DNA from: Diadema setosum
Lineage: Eukaryota; Echinodermata; Echinoidea; Diadematoida; Diadematidae
Length of the DNA: 64,000 nucleotides
Reading direction: 5' to 3'
Assembly: GCA_033980235.1 (NCBI GenBank)
Contig: CM067062.1
Span: forward strand, 13,935,664-13,999,663
Part shown: one piece after another, positions 62,901 through 64,000 of the stretch
Layout: each line of letters opens with the position of its first letter
Numbering within the stretch: position 1 is the first letter of the stretch
Program-made: the position numbers and the translations under genes
The notes under the pieces: generated by a model
What the model was told of the DNA's origin: nothing
The model's database searches: none
Seen by the model: only the letters and a program-made list of their open reading frames with translations

Positions 62901-63994
62901 CCATGCTAACTGATATTTAAATACATTATTCCTGTAGGAATTGGAACTAAGAAAATTTCACTGTGCATTGAACAATTTTGTGCTTGGTCACCTTTAATTC
63001 CCACCATCTATCTCTGCCTATCTGCCTATCAGACATCAATGAATGTGAGGGGGACCCTTGTGTTAATGGGACCTGCATCAATGGAGAAAATCAGTTCACA
63101 TGCGACTGCAACCCAGGCTGGGTCGGGGACCTCTGTGATGATAGGGATGACTGCTTCACCCAGCCCTGCCGTAATGGTGCTCCCTGTATTGATGGCATGG
63201 ATACCTTCACATGTTCCTGTTTGCAAGGATGGACGGGATCCCTCTGTGAAATTGGTTAGTTTGTTATTTGTTGTTATTGGAAAGCTTACTGCTCTACTTT
63301 CATATCTGGTTTGACATGCACAGTATGCAGTGTAGCAGTGCTGTCTTTAGGATGTGTTATGTATTATCTGTTGCATGTGCTCTCAATCCAGCAGAAAATC
63401 ATGATGTTAACCTTTGATTAAGTCATGGAGAACTTGTTGGAAAAAATTCTTTTTGGAAGCAATGTACATTGTAATCCTTACTGATGCGTGCCCTTTCAGG
63501 ATGATATGTGTGCATACAGTACAACTGTCCCCTCAATGATAAATTGTTCATGGACAAATTTGTATTCTTATTAAATTGTTTGTTGTTGATGTTTTGCTTT
63601 TCATTCCAAGTACCAAGTTCTCACTCCTCAGAAGTTTCAAAAGCAAAATGTGGCAAATTCAAAGAATGTTGAAACCAGTGGCCCAAATCAGCACATTTTA
63701 CATGTGCCTAGGTGTGATTAAACAGTGACAACAGCCATCATGATTCAAAGAGAGCAAAACATTCTGAAATAGCTCTTTTGTTTGACCAGTCCATAAACCT
63801 CAAATCAGTTGGAATTTTCTCACACATTAGAGCGGAGCTGGTGTTTTAATATTTCCACTATTTGCTTTTGCGTATGGTAGACATTGATGAGTGTGCAGAT
63901 CAACCTTGTGACCATGATGGGGTCTGTGAGGACCTTGTGGGTGGCTACCAATGCAACTGTACCAACGGATGGGAGGGAGATAACTGTGAACTTG
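13484..63994 (+). CDS. Secreted EGF-VWD-C8-TIL multidomain protein gene, 3' incomplete
   Basis: This entry describes the whole gene; its 26 predicted exons are listed individually. The joined exons total 3,946 nt and read without stop through every junction, giving 1,315 residues before the gene leaves the window. Order by residue: signal peptide 1-22; EGF modules 23-250; VWD 251-417; C8 418-528; TIL 529-597; Cys-rich/EGF 598-655; EGF 656-806; VWD 807-965; C8 966-1075; TIL 1076-1143; Cys-rich/EGF 1144-1203; EGF 1204-1315. Known families with VWD-C8-TIL assemblies (FCGBP, zonadhesin, tectorins, gel-forming mucins, SCO-spondin, sea-star footprint protein) are extracellular and form disulfide-linked gels, coats or adhesives. 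A similar role is inference. The weakest links are exon 1 (18-kb intron) and the 9-kb intron between exons 5 and 6, where a gene boundary cannot be excluded. Confidence 0.75.
14067..15169. repeat. Recent tandem duplication, unit about 548 bp
   Basis: Copy 1 spans 14,067-14,612 and copy 2 spans 14,615-15,169. Both start ATCCTACAATGACAAAC and end TATATGATAACCGTTA. The copies appear identical except for lengths of A, T and TA runs, so the duplication is recent or is an assembly duplication of a heterozygous region. Each unit contains an AT-rich imperfect palindrome bounded by GAACAATATAT and ATATATTGTTC, and a (TA)n tract. Confidence 0.9.
15418..15462. repeat. CAA/CAG-rich microsatellite
   Basis: AAC and CAA units passing into CAG triplets. 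The frame giving poly-Gln has no supporting coding context. Confidence 0.85.
16535..16790. repeat. Dispersed repeat, uninterrupted copy
   Basis: This contains the blocks ATAGCCCATAT, ACTAGCTGGTCTTCC, GGGCCACTTCACC, CTTTGCGATGAAT and GGGACCTCCAT in order. The same blocks occur at 20,170-20,600, where a foldback element interrupts them. I recognise this as a sequence found dispersed in marine invertebrate genomes, but cannot state its transposon class. A T28 run interrupts it at about 16,682. Confidence 0.65.
16682..16709. repeat. Poly-T tract (about 28 T)
   Basis: Homopolymer run inside the dispersed repeat copy. It has no gene context. Confidence 0.95.
19198..19240. repeat. C-run/G-run palindrome
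   Basis: GCCCCCT, then about 13 C, directly followed by 13 G, then AGGGC. This is a perfect hairpin-forming inverted homopolymer. It may be a collapsed foldback element or a sequencing/assembly artefact at a difficult GC hairpin. Confidence 0.8.
20170..20600. repeat. Dispersed repeat copy interrupted by a foldback MITE
   Basis: ATAGCCCATATT, ACTAACAGGTCCTCC and CACTTCACCATGCAG lie left of the insertion. GCTCCTTGCGATGAATGG and GGAACCACCATC lie to the right. The order matches the uninterrupted copy at 16.5 kb, which therefore serves as an approximate empty site. Confidence 0.65.
20307..20459. mobile_element. Foldback MITE (TTCATAAAGCTGTTCG family)
   Basis: The left arm begins TTCATAAAGCTGTTCGTAAA and the right arm ends with its inverse complement, with further pairing GGTGATCAGTTCT / AGAACTGATCACC towards the centre. 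The whole 153 bp folds into one hairpin with a short loop near 20,383. A G-run of about 16 immediately precedes it. GGGCCCTGTTTCATAAAG-type termini are common in marine invertebrate DNA; the transposase family is unknown to me. Confidence 0.8.
21046..21089. repeat. (TA)n microsatellite
   Basis: About 22 TA units. Confidence 0.95.
22560..22795. repeat. ATAAT pentanucleotide satellite-like tract
   Basis: More than 40 imperfect repeats of a TATAA/TAATA unit with occasional TGATA variants. It is extremely AT-rich, with no coding potential. Confidence 0.9.
23513..23912. repeat. Diverged tandem duplication, unit about 215 bp
   Basis: Copy 1 (about 23,513-23,672) and copy 2 (about 23,728-23,912) share TTGACAGTCTGTCAATT, ACAAACAACATAGAAA-like, TAAAGTCTT, TTTCTCTTTTTCAAA and TATAGGGTGCAGA/TATAAGGTGCAAA blocks in the same order. 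A 104-codon frame across both copies simply translates the repeat twice and I do not call it a gene. Confidence 0.65.
23934..24095. repeat. Compound (CA)n-(TA)n microsatellite
   Basis: Two CA tracts are separated by ACATACATACAC-type sequence, and the second passes directly into a TA tract of about 28 units. Confidence 0.95.
24458..25063. mobile_element. TTAA-flanked foldback element
   Basis: The left terminus AGGGGAAATCCAG and the right terminus TGGATTTCCTCT are inverted, and each is flanked by TTAA (24,458-24,461 and 25,060-25,063). The arms extend inward: GGAAGTTATGACATTTTGAAG on the left pairs with CTTCAAAATGTCATAACTTCC on the right. A TTAA duplication is typical of piggyBac or Kolobok-derived MITEs. 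There is no transposase frame. Confidence 0.75.
25060..25333. mobile_element. Second TTAA element, derivative of the right half of its neighbour
   Basis: It begins AAGGGAAATCCAG at the shared TTAA and ends GGATTTCCCCT next to TTAA at 25,330. Its interior (GTTGAATTTTCGTCATTTTTT, ACATGGTTGGCTCACTC, AAAACTTCAAAATATCATAAC) repeats the right half of the preceding element at high similarity. It is therefore a shortened relative lying head-to-tail with one shared target motif. Confidence 0.7.
25451..25820. mobile_element. Possible dispersed element starting TTAAAGGTACAGTTTGCC
   Basis: The TTAA followed by AGGTACAGTTTGCC resembles the left end of another TTAA-type MITE. I could not find a matching right end, so the right boundary is a guess and the call is weak. 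Confidence 0.3.
28362..28442. repeat. (TAA)n/(TGA)n microsatellite
   Basis: Triplet array of ATG/ATA units. Frames give poly-Asn or poly-Ile. Confidence 0.95.
28468..28546. mobile_element. Short CAGGGGCGGATCCAGG element, copy 1
   Basis: Left terminus CAGGGGCGGATCCAGGAATT; right terminus CCTGGATCTGCCACTG, its imperfect inverse complement. Almost all of the interior is a G-run plus GCGCCTCCG, so this is a minimal derivative (79 bp). No clear flanking duplication is visible. Longer copies lie at 35.4 and 38.6 kb. Confidence 0.65.
30326..30872. mobile_element. Degraded foldback related to the 24.5-kb family
   Basis: GAATCGGAAAAGAAATAAGG followed by AAGATATGACATTTTT on the left corresponds to inverted AAATGTCATAACCTCC, TTATTTCTTATCCGATTTTG on the right. 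The same arm motif occurs in the TTAA elements at 24.5-25.3 kb. The ends are eroded, so boundaries are approximate. Confidence 0.45.
31676..31774 (+). CDS. Exon 2: EGF-like domain 1
   Basis: Acceptor TTCCAG, donor GTAAGT, phase 1 to phase 1, 33 codons. It encodes a compact EGF repeat with cysteines in CVGVSC, CQFGEC and [12 protein letters not shown]. There is no calcium-binding D-x-D-E start. It follows the signal peptide directly. Confidence 0.85.
32304..32417 (+). CDS. Exon 3: EGF-like domain 2
   Basis: Acceptor AAAG, donor GTAAGT, 38 codons, phase 1-1. It begins ETDEC, close to the calcium-binding EGF start but with Glu in first place. CLNNGTC fits the O-fucose acceptor pattern C-x4-[ST]-C, and [12 protein letters not shown] fits the Asp/Asn hydroxylation pattern. 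The last half is [10 protein letters not shown]. Confidence 0.92.
33434..33556 (+). CDS. Exon 4: EGF-like domain 3, with longer loop
   Basis: Acceptor ACAG, donor GTAATT, 41 codons, phase 1-1. The six cysteines are in CLSNPC, CQNGIC, then [16 protein letters not shown] and [10 protein letters not shown]. The loop between cysteines 3 and 4 has a Gly-rich insertion (SGGGD) relative to the sister repeats. No calcium-binding start is present. Confidence 0.92.
34944..35063 (+). CDS. Exon 5: calcium-binding EGF domain 4
   Basis: A long pyrimidine tract ends in CCCCCAG; the donor is GTAGGA; 40 codons, phase 1-1. It starts DINEC, contains [12 protein letters not shown] (the C-x-N-x4-Y-x-C-x-C hydroxylation/Ca motif) and ends [10 protein letters not shown]. 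This is a textbook cbEGF module and likely takes part in a calcium-rigidified tandem. Confidence 0.94.
35404..35572. mobile_element. CAGGGGCGGATCCAGG element, copy 2
   Basis: CAGGGGCGGATCCAGGAATT begins the element and TGGATCCGCCACTG ends it. The flanks are CACAT on both sides (35,399-35,403 and 35,573-35,577), a possible 5-bp target duplication. The interior has a G-run and T-rich sequence shared with the 38.6-kb copy, including GCGTGCGCCGGTTGC. It has no coding capacity. Confidence 0.75.
36336..37477. mobile_element. Tc1/mariner-like MITE, copy 2, interrupted
   Basis: It starts TACACTGCAAAAAGTC like the copy at 2.4 kb and shares GAAACA, AACACCAGCA and TTCAACACCAT blocks. The right terminus TTTTTGCAGTG is at 37,467-37,477, with AA instead of TA beyond it. 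Between about 36,870 and 37,409 lies an unrelated segment ending in a LINE-type tail, so this copy was split by a later retrotransposition. Confidence 0.65.
36880..37409 (+). mobile_element. 5'-truncated LINE inserted in the MITE
   Basis: It ends ACAAATAAAATTGAATTGAA with two further GAATT units, a pentanucleotide tail typical of CR1/L2-like elements. The left boundary is approximate. A 125-codon frame inside has no recognisable domain. Confidence 0.5.
38612..38783. mobile_element. CAGGGGCGGATCCAGG element, copy 3 (nested)
   Basis: The termini CAGGGGCGGATCCAGG and CCTGGATCCGCCCCTG are perfect inverse complements. CTAAC flanks both sides (38,607-38,611 and 38,784-38,788). The interior is a repeated ATAAAGGGGGG / GCGTGCGCC motif. 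This is the best-preserved copy and supports a 5-bp target duplication for the family. It sits 23 bp inside the left end of the host MITE. Confidence 0.85.
38921..39069. mobile_element. 149-bp element with 8-bp duplication (nested)
   Basis: GGTTCTAG occurs at 38,913-38,920 and at 39,070-39,077. Between them the ends TAGACAGAAAGATCCGTCTG and CAGACCGATCTTTCGGTCAA are imperfect inverted repeats. An 8-bp duplication with TAGACA-like ends suits a hAT-derived MITE. It lies inside the host element. Confidence 0.65.
40276..41440 (-). mobile_element. Helentron/Helitron-like non-autonomous element, copy 1
   Basis: Read on the - strand, the 3' end is GTCGCCATAGCGAC (a hairpin) followed by ATTT, then CTAG, then a host T. 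This is the CTRR-plus-hairpin arrangement of Helitrons. The 5' end is TTTTTATGCCTC followed by a hairpin in GCCACGAAGTGG. The interior has several related units of about 165 bp containing AGGTCA motifs, as in repeat-bearing Helentron derivatives (HINEs). There is no Rep/helicase frame. A second, oppositely oriented copy is at 61.6-62.9 kb. Confidence 0.55.
41340..41392. repeat. (GGAC)n microsatellite inside the Helentron-like copy
   Basis: About ten imperfect GGAC/GGAT units. The second copy carries the complementary (CCGT)n tract at the same relative position, so the tract belongs to the element. Confidence 0.9.
41570..41599. repeat. (CGTCGTC)-type short tandem repeat
   Basis: Four units of CCGTCGT at the left of the 157-bp tandem repeat block. 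Confidence 0.85.
41604..42190. repeat. Tandem repeat, unit 157-158 bp
   Basis: GTTAAAGTTTAC(C/T)TGCAAG begins units at 41,604, 41,794, 41,952 and 42,109. Each unit also carries ACTTGGGTGATGG, GCACTGGGGGTACCTTCATG and AAGGTCAAAGGT blocks. The first interval is longer (190 bp) because of an extra partial unit. A partial unit follows to about 42,400. It probably belongs to another repeat-bearing mobile element next to the Helentron-like copy. Confidence 0.85.
43736..43770. repeat. C-run/poly-A tract
   Basis: CCCCTCCCCCCCC followed by about 27 A. Confidence 0.95.
44124..44237 (+). CDS. Exon 6: calcium-binding EGF domain 5
   Basis: Acceptor TGTAG, donor GTAAGT, 38 codons, phase 1-1. It starts DFDEC. 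CENGGTC fits the O-fucose consensus and [12 protein letters not shown] the hydroxylation motif. It ends [10 protein letters not shown]. Confidence 0.94.
44806..44919 (+). CDS. Exon 7: EGF-like domain 6
   Basis: Acceptor TTTCAG, donor GTGAGC, 38 codons, phase 1-1. It starts ERNAC, without the calcium-binding acidic pair. CQNGGTC (O-fucose consensus) and [12 protein letters not shown] follow, the latter unusually Tyr-rich. It ends [10 protein letters not shown]. Confidence 0.94.
45250..45409 (+). CDS. Candidate alternative first exon with signal peptide
   Basis: ATG at 45,250 opens a frame with a Leu-rich core ([17 protein letters not shown]) and a small-residue exit (KSFA, then CGEHH), as in a signal peptide. 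The frame ends in phase 1 exactly at a GTAAGT donor, so it would splice in frame to the VWD exon at 46,494. I found no phase-1 acceptor upstream that would let it serve as an internal exon after exon 7. It could start a shorter VWD-first isoform, or it may be chance: the Leu run comes from CTG/TTG repeats and no basic n-region is present. Confidence 0.25.
45959..46004. repeat. (AT)n-(GA)n compound microsatellite
   Basis: Ten AT units followed by about twelve GA units. Confidence 0.95.
46494..46705 (+). CDS. Exon 8: VWD domain 1, N-terminal part
   Basis: Acceptor TTACAG, donor GTATGT, phase 1 to 0, 212 nt. It contains [14 protein letters not shown], then [13 protein letters not shown]: the opening strand and first cysteines of a von Willebrand factor type D domain. 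The GDPH motif is intact. Gln replaces the usual Gly after TFD. This is the first exon of the seven-exon VWD cassette. Confidence 0.95.
47493..47600 (+). CDS. Exon 9: VWD domain 1, middle
   Basis: Acceptor TTTGTAG, donor GTGAGA, phase 0-0, 36 codons. It carries [14 protein letters not shown] and VISLSGFYV, the central strands of a VWD domain. Its counterpart in the second cassette is exon 19, with the matching ending LSGIYV. Confidence 0.93.
48087..48266 (+). CDS. Exon 10: VWD domain 1, C-terminal part
   Basis: Acceptor CCTTGCAG, donor GTGAGT, phase 0-0, 60 codons. It holds [16 protein letters not shown], then [20 protein letters not shown]. The CGLCGN-NG-D segment is the conserved calcium-site and CxxC region of VWD domains. 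NVT and NQT are possible N-glycosylation sites. Confidence 0.96.
48850..48997 (+). CDS. Exon 11: C8 domain 1, first part
   Basis: Acceptor GACCCAG, donor GTGAGT, phase 0 to 1. It starts [11 protein letters not shown], the usual link between VWD and C8. C8 cysteines follow in [12 protein letters not shown] and ACQMIQDD. Confidence 0.93.
49862..50047 (+). CDS. Exon 12: C8 domain 1, second part
   Basis: Acceptor TTAATAG, donor GTAAGT, phase 1-1, 62 codons. [20 protein letters not shown] is the hallmark C8 segment. It is followed by [15 protein letters not shown] and WRNESFC, the final C8 cysteines before TIL. Confidence 0.95.
50094..50187. repeat. Short palindromic dispersed repeat, copy 1
   Basis: It starts TTAACCTGTTGAAGACTTGT and ends AACAGGTTAA. 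The related copy at 57.5 kb has the same GTCCCAAGTAT, GGGAAATGTGTGTTGTAG and AAATCAGYCC order. About 94 bp, inverted ends, no coding capacity. Confidence 0.7.
50770..50962. repeat. (TTA)n microsatellite, about 190 bp
   Basis: A long TTA/TGA triplet array followed by T8 and G13 runs. Frames give poly-Ile, poly-Leu or poly-Asn and are not genes. Confidence 0.97.
51085..51290 (+). CDS. Exon 13: TIL domain 1
   Basis: Acceptor TGGATAG, donor GTAAGA, phase 1 to 0, 206 nt. The cysteine spacing in [35 protein letters not shown] and CVNTSSCGC fits a trypsin-inhibitor-like (TIL) domain of the VWD-C8-TIL type. In this context TIL domains are structural, not protease inhibitors. It ends YVDGIYYS, the start of the E-type segment. 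Confidence 0.95.
51405..51589. mobile_element. mariner-like MITE (185 bp)
   Basis: The left end CAGTGCACTCCTGTTATAA and the right end TTATAACGGGAGTTCACTG are near-perfect inverted repeats. TA dinucleotides flank both sides (51,403-51,404 and 51,590-51,591). There is no transposase frame, so it is a non-autonomous derivative lying in intron 13. Confidence 0.8.
51778..51952 (+). CDS. Exon 14: Cys-rich/EGF segment closing VWD cassette 1
   Basis: Acceptor TCTGTAG, phase 0 to 1. The donor is G|GTGTGG, weaker than its neighbours. It reads [16 protein letters not shown], then [18 protein letters not shown] and GYEGNGIDC. This is the VWC-like/EGF-like ending seen after TIL domains in FCGBP, zonadhesin and tectorins. 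It completes the phase-symmetric cassette. Confidence 0.9.
52370..52456. repeat. Minisatellite, unit about 9 bp
   Basis: Tandem CCGGACCAC / CCGGGCCAC units, locally very GC-rich compared with the surrounding intron. Confidence 0.85.
52506..52724 (+). CDS. Exon 15: two EGF domains (one calcium-binding)
   Basis: Acceptor CTGGCAG, donor GTAAGT, phase 1-1, 73 codons. The first repeat starts DIDEC and has [12 protein letters not shown], a full cbEGF signature. The second starts EACVENPC, has CLNGGTC (O-fucose consensus) and ends [10 protein letters not shown], with no calcium site. Fusion of two repeats in one exon suggests loss of an intron between them. Confidence 0.95.
52725..54687 (+). other. 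Introns 15 and 16
   Basis: Apart from exon 16 (53,133-53,252), nothing recognisable is present: no extra EGF-like exon and no complete mobile element, only T-rich low-complexity stretches. Confidence 0.7.
53133..53252 (+). CDS. Exon 16: EGF-like domain
   Basis: Acceptor AACTAG, donor GTGAGG, 40 codons, phase 1-1. The codon split over the junction makes Asn. [15 protein letters not shown] (O-fucose consensus), [12 protein letters not shown] and [10 protein letters not shown] give the six cysteines. It is not a calcium-binding type. Confidence 0.93.
54688..54801 (+). CDS. Exon 17: EGF-like domain
   Basis: Acceptor AAACAG, donor GTAAGA, 38 codons, phase 1-1. It starts EINPC with CNDLPC. CQNGGTC (O-fucose consensus) and [12 protein letters not shown] follow, then [10 protein letters not shown]. 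It is the last EGF before the second VWD cassette. Confidence 0.93.
55064..55431. mobile_element. Foldback element with perfect 127-bp arms (LTR-like ends)
   Basis: The left arm (55,065-55,191) and right arm (55,304-55,430) are exact inverse complements by my reading, around a 112-bp loop. The outer limits read TGTAATGTAAC and GTTACATTACA, so the whole is bounded by TG and CA. It is directly followed by TGGTGGAGAACCCGG. LTRs have TG...CA ends and are followed by a TGG primer-binding site, so this may be an LTR with an internal palindrome plus the start of an internal region. A plain foldback DNA transposon is the alternative. Confidence 0.7.
56300..56508 (+). CDS. Exon 18: VWD domain 2, N-terminal part
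   Basis: Acceptor CATGCAG, donor GTGAGC, phase 1 to 0, 209 nt. [15 protein letters not shown] and [15 protein letters not shown] open the second VWD. GDPH is intact, and the Gly after TFD, missing in VWD 1, is present. It matches exon 8 in phase and almost in length. Confidence 0.96.
57047..57151 (+). CDS. Exon 19: VWD domain 2, middle
   Basis: Acceptor TGCACAG, donor GTGAGT, phase 0-0, 35 codons. It reads [20 protein letters not shown] and ends RISLSGIYV. It matches exon 9. Confidence 0.93.
57513..57619. repeat. Short palindromic dispersed repeat, copy 2
   Basis: AGACCAGTTAACC at the left pairs with GGTTAATTGGTCT at the right (12 of 13 positions). The inner GACTAGTCCCAAGTATGCTC and AAATCAGCCCGTCC blocks match the copy at 50.1 kb. 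It sits in intron 19, just upstream of exon 20. Confidence 0.75.
57670..57831 (+). CDS. Exon 20: VWD domain 2, C-terminal part
   Basis: Acceptor CCAATAG, donor GTGAGT, phase 0-0, 54 codons. It contains [15 protein letters not shown], then [18 protein letters not shown] and ITPAGN. It matches exon 10 but is six codons shorter overall. NQT is a possible glycosylation site at the same place as NVT in exon 10. Confidence 0.96.
57899..58022. repeat. (GATA)n-(GGAT)n microsatellite
   Basis: GATA units pass into GGAT/GAAT units. It lies in intron 20 just before exon 21. Confidence 0.95.
58139..58292 (+). CDS. Exon 21: C8 domain 2, first part
   Basis: Acceptor TTCCAG, donor GTATTG (weaker), phase 0 to 1. 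It starts [13 protein letters not shown], with [12 protein letters not shown] and [11 protein letters not shown] giving the first C8 cysteines. It matches exon 11. Confidence 0.93.
58966..59142 (+). CDS. Exon 22: C8 domain 2, second part
   Basis: Acceptor ATCAAG, donor GTAAGT, phase 1-1, 59 codons. [20 protein letters not shown] is the C8 hallmark. [10 protein letters not shown] and WRNATLC close the domain. It matches exon 12 (WRNESFC). Confidence 0.96.
59709..59911 (+). CDS. Exon 23: TIL domain 2
   Basis: Acceptor AACATAG, donor GTGAGT, phase 1 to 0, 203 nt. [34 protein letters not shown] and CVPESQCGC follow the TIL cysteine pattern and resemble exon 13 closely (TSACP-x-TC; C-VEGC-C). Confidence 0.95.
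60618..60798 (+). CDS. Exon 24: Cys-rich/EGF segment closing VWD cassette 2
   Basis: Acceptor TTAAG, donor GTAACT, phase 0 to 1. It reads [20 protein letters not shown], then [18 protein letters not shown] and [13 protein letters not shown]. It corresponds to exon 14 in position and phase, although its cysteine-rich first half is more VWC-like. Confidence 0.92.
60799..63032 (+). other. Intron 24 (2.2 kb)
   Basis: About 1.3 kb of this intron is the Helentron-like copy described separately. The remainder (60,799-61,597 and 62,897-63,032) shows nothing recognisable. Confidence 0.7.
61598..62896 (+). mobile_element. Helentron/Helitron-like non-autonomous element, copy 2
   Basis: The 5' end is TTTATGCCTCCGCCACGAAG followed by TGGTGCCGGAGGCA, which pairs with it as a hairpin. 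It continues into a (CCGT)n tract and tandem units of about 165 bp containing AGGTCAAAGGTCA. The 3' end is GTCGCCAAAGCGAC hairpin, ATTT, CTAG, then T. Copy 1 in intron 5 has the same structure in reverse orientation. There is no coding capacity. Confidence 0.55.
63033..63254 (+). CDS. Exon 25: two EGF domains
   Basis: Acceptor CTATCAG, donor GTTAGT, phase 1-1, 74 codons. The first repeat starts DINEC with CVNGTC and [12 protein letters not shown] (calcium-binding type). The second starts DRDDC with CRNGAPC and [12 protein letters not shown] and ends [10 protein letters not shown]. It is a two-repeat exon, like exon 15, placed just after a VWD cassette, as exon 15 also is. Confidence 0.95.
63881..63994 (+). 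CDS. Exon 26: calcium-binding EGF domain (last in window)
   Basis: Acceptor ATGGTAG, donor GTAAGA, 38 codons, phase 1-1. It starts DIDEC, with [12 protein letters not shown] and [10 protein letters not shown]. The donor shows that the gene continues beyond the window; no stop codon or C-terminal domain is seen. Confidence 0.94.
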
Positions 63995-64000
63995 GTAAGA

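Noticed and set aside
1..64000. A novel defence, CRISPR or operon-like system
   Set aside because: The sequence is eukaryotic with intron-split genes. No clustered unspaced genes, repeat-spacer arrays or prokaryotic signals are present.

Overview
The window looks like AT-rich invertebrate deuterostome nuclear DNA, most probably from an echinoderm (sea-urchin-like). The basis is one large gene made of small exons with GT/AG introns, EGF-like exons bounded by phase-1 introns, and introns full of microsatellites, foldback elements, LINE tails with AATAAA plus a 5-bp (AATTG-type) repeat, and dispersed sequences I associate with marine invertebrate genomes. The species call is inference. There are no bacterial-type genes, CRISPR arrays, rRNA or tRNA genes that I could recognise.

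Layout. 1-13,400: upstream DNA with no supportable gene, but with DNA-transposon and LINE remnants and simple repeats. 13,484-13,550: a candidate first coding exon encoding a signal peptide. 13,551-31,675: an 18-kb first intron with a recent 548-bp tandem duplication, foldback elements and many microsatellites. 31,676-35,063: four EGF exons. 35,064-44,123: a 9-kb intron holding nested transposons, a Helitron/Helentron-like element and a 157-bp tandem repeat. 44,124-63,994: the dense part of the gene, which runs off the right edge at a phase-1 donor.

The gene. I place 26 exons on the + strand. Their summed length (3,946 nt) stays open through every junction and gives 1,315 codons plus one base. 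Predicted order: signal peptide - 6 EGF - [VWD-C8-TIL-Cys-rich/EGF] - 4 EGF - [VWD-C8-TIL-Cys-rich/EGF] - 3 EGF, then more beyond the window. The two VWD blocks are encoded by matching seven-exon cassettes with the same intron phases (1-0, 0-0, 0-0, 0-1, 1-1, 1-0, 0-1). Each cassette is symmetric (phase 1 to phase 1), so it can be inserted among phase-1 EGF exons without breaking frame. The product should be a large secreted, heavily disulfide-bonded extracellular protein related in domain content to FCGBP, zonadhesin, tectorin, gel-forming mucins and sea-star footprint proteins. I cannot assign an exact orthologue.

The most interesting points are the duplicated VWD cassette, GDPH motifs in both VWD domains, a possible alternative signal-peptide exon just before the first VWD cassette, a triple-nested transposon with target duplications, a foldback with two perfect 127-bp arms beside a primer-binding-site-like sequence, and two inverted Helentron-like copies carrying AGGTCA arrays.
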